A stretch of DNA of 6,516 nt from positions 1 to 6,516 of the forward strand of contig JAEWAD010000499.1 in NCBI GenBank assembly GCA_023391905.1, given 5' to 3'. The position numbers were made by a program, and so were the translations under genes. The stretch comes from Pseudomonadota bacterium (lineage in GTDB: Bacteria; Pseudomonadota; Alphaproteobacteria; Rhizobiales; Kaistiaceae). The notes beneath the pieces were generated by a model that did no database searches, was not told the origin of the DNA, and was given only the letters and a program-made list of their open reading frames with translations. This document shows, piece after piece, positions 5,170-6,516 of the stretch. How positions within the stretch are numbered: the stretch's first letter is position 1; every line of letters starts with the position of its first letter.

Positions 5170-6516
5170 TTACCCCGCGAGGACCCGCGTCGACGGGAAG
5201 GTGACGCGGATCAGCGTGCCCTGCCCGACCGCGCTGTCGATCAGGAACGAGGCACGGTTGGCCTCGACCAGCGCCTTGGTCAGCGGCAGGCCCAGGCCGG
5301 TGCCGTCGCTGCGGTGCTTCGACGAGGTCGCGACCTGGCGGAACGGCATCAGCGCCGTCTCGACATCCTTCTCCGACATGCCGATGCCGGTGTCGCGGAT
5401 GCGCAGCGTGACCTCGCCGCGCTCCTCCAGCGCCGTCGACACGATCACCTGGCCGCCGGCCAGCGTGAACTTGATGGCGTTCGAGACGAGGTTGAGCACG
5501 ATCTGGCGGATCGAGCGCGGGTCGGCGACGATGCCCGGTACCTGGCTCGACAGGCTGGTGCGGATGATGATGCGCTCGCGATTGGCCTGCGGCTGCATCA
5601 GCGCCACGCACTCCATAACGATGTCGTTCAGCGCCACCGCCTCGAAGTTCAGCTCCATCTTGCCCGCCTCGATCTTCGACAGATCGAGCAGGTCGTTCAG
5701 GAGGCTCATCAGATGCGCGCCCGAGACATGGATATCGCGCAGATACTGCTTGTAGCGCTCGGTGCCGATCGGGCCGAAGCGCTCCTCCATCATCACCTCT
5801 GAGAAGCCGATGATGGCGTTCAGCGGCGTGCGGATCTCGTGGCTGACCTTGGCGAGGAAGTCCGACTTCTGCATCGACGCCGTCTCGGCGGCGCGGCGGG
5901 CGTTGATCAGCTCTTCCTCGGCATTCTTCCACTGCGTGATGTCGCGCAGCACGGCGCAGAACTTGCCGGTCTCGCCGAGGCGTCCCATCGTCATGAAGAG
6001 CGGGATCAGCCCGCCCTGCGGCACGCGGCCGATCACCTCGCGGCCATCGTTCAAGAGGCTGGCGACGCCGTTCTGCGCGAGGCCCTCGAGATAGTCGAGC
6101 GCCGACTTCCGGCTTTCCTCGGCCAGAAGATGGGTGAAGGGCAGGCCCGCGACGTCGCGGGTCTCGACACCGAACAGCGCCTCGGCGCTGCGGTTGATGC
6201 GCACGATCCGGCCCTCGCCGTCGACGACGGCGACACCGTCGGTCGCCGTATCGAGAATGGCTTCGAGCTCGGCGATCTTGTGTCCGGCCGCGGTGAGCTC
6301 GGCCAGGGTCGCGTCCGCCTGCGCCACAACGGGCGCGCGCTCCGCGAGCGGAACCGCGACAGGCGCCTCCGGCTCGGGCAGGACGGGCACCTCGACGGGC
6401 GCTTCCGCTGCTGGTTGCGGCGCGACCGGCGGCTCGACGACCGGCGCCTCGACGACCGGCTCCTCCGCCGCGGGCGGGGTGGCGTCCACGGCCTCGACAG
6501 CCGCGTCTTCTACAGG
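5170..6516 (-). CDS. PAS-domain sensor histidine kinase, PdhS/PleC/DivJ type, C-terminal 448 residues (runs off right edge)
   Basis: This sensor kinase autophosphorylates on histidine and passes the phosphate to a response regulator. Counting from the right edge, residues 10-66 are a Pro/Ala/Val/Glu-rich disordered stretch. A short helix (69-85) leads to a PAS domain (about 84-190: ILDTATDGVAVVDGEGRIVR, then RDITQWKNAEEEL). The HisKA domain has FLAKVSHEIRTPLNAIIGFS (220-239) with phospho-acceptor His226. The ATPase domain carries the N box around Asn342-Asn346 (LNLVSNAIKF), G1 DTGIGM (375-380) and G2 GTGLGL (405-410), so it looks catalytically complete. The sequence around the H box and the end FPSTRVLAG recall Rhizobiales PdhS kinases, which act on the cell-cycle regulator DivK; this is recognition, not a search. 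No transmembrane segment is visible in this part. The frame stays open to base 6516, so the GTG at 6489 is probably internal and the true start lies outside. Confidence 0.93.
   Translation of the reverse strand, partial: PVEDAAVEAVDATPPAAEEPVVEAPVVEPPVAPQPAAEAPVEVPVLPEPEAPVAVPLAERAPVVAQADATLAELTAAGHKIAELEAILDTATDGVAVVDGEGRIVRINRSAEALFGVETRDVAGLPFTHLLAEESRKSALDYLEGLAQNGVASLLNDGREVIGRVPQGGLIPLFMTMGRLGETGKFCAVLRDITQWKNAEEELINARRAAETASMQKSDFLAKVSHEIRTPLNAIIGFSEVMMEERFGPIGTERYKQYLRDIHVSGAHLMSLLNDLLDLSKIEAGKMELNFEAVALNDIVMECVALMQPQANRERIIIRTSLSSQVPGIVADPRSIRQIVLNLVSNAIKFTLAGGQVIVSTALEERGEVTLRIRDTGIGMSEKDVETALMPFRQVATSSKHRSDGTGLGLPLTKALVEANRASFLIDSAVGQGTLIRVTFPSTRVLAG
6433..6460. repeat. Short in-frame tandem repeat in the kinase Pro/Ala/Val-rich region
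   Basis: The 13-mer CTCGACGACCGGC occurs at 6433-6445 and again at 6448-6460, a period of 15 bp, or five codons. On the minus strand it encodes consecutive PVVEA and PVVEP units of the histidine kinase's disordered N-terminal stretch. The period keeps the frame, so copy-number change would lengthen or shorten the linker without breaking the gene. Confidence 0.6.

Noticed and set aside
5078..5932. Minus-strand open frame of 284 codons within the kinase and repeat
   Set aside because: It is a frame-shifted shadow of the kinase gene, rich in Arg/Gly/Asp, and runs into the intergenic repeat.
6487..6489. GTG at 6489 as the histidine kinase start
   Set aside because: The frame stays open to the window edge with the same Pro/Ala/Val/Glu composition, so the gene very likely begins outside.

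Overview
The window looks like chromosomal DNA from an alphaproteobacterium of the Rhizobiales (Hyphomicrobiales). The evidence is its high G+C content with strong GC3 bias, a plant/alphaproteobacterial-type glutamate-cysteine ligase, a DUF1127 small protein, and a PdhS/PleC/DivJ-type histidine kinase ending in the FPSTRVLAG-like tail I associate with this group. No genus can be fixed from the sequence. I see no phage, IS or CRISPR element and no tRNA or rRNA gene.

Layout, left to right. (1) The first 72 codons of a short-chain dehydrogenase/reductase run off the left edge on the minus strand. (2) Divergent from it is gshA (375-1745, +), the first enzyme of glutathione synthesis. (3) A two-domain universal stress protein (1835-2659, +) has an upstream region carrying a near-perfect FNR/FixK-type box, placed for class II activation of a TACACT -10 element. 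(4) A DUF937-domain protein (2736-3419, +) follows, with a 9-bp GC stem just upstream of its ribosome binding site. (5) A 116-aa membrane-anchored DUF1127 protein (3531-3881, -) converges on it. Its intrinsic terminator, with the U-tract on the minus strand, lies between the two genes. (6) A LysR-type regulator (4125-5006, +) is transcribed away from the DUF1127 gene. Their shared 243-bp region holds a good sigma70 promoter for the regulator and three interrupted palindromes. (7) A roughly 140-bp structured intergenic repeat fills the convergent gap. (8) The C-terminal 448 residues of a PAS-containing sensor histidine kinase (5170-6516, -) run off the right edge.

Functionally the window reads as housekeeping and stress physiology: thiol redox (gshA), low-oxygen or stress response (usp with the FNR/FixK-type box), a regulator next to a probable target (lysR and DUF1127), and a cell-cycle-type kinase. 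I find no convincing undescribed defence or mobile system. The most informative signals are regulatory: the FNR/FixK box before usp and the dyads between DUF1127 and lysR. Two poorly characterised families are also present, a DUF937 protein with an extra C-terminal helix and an unusually long DUF1127 protein with a membrane segment.
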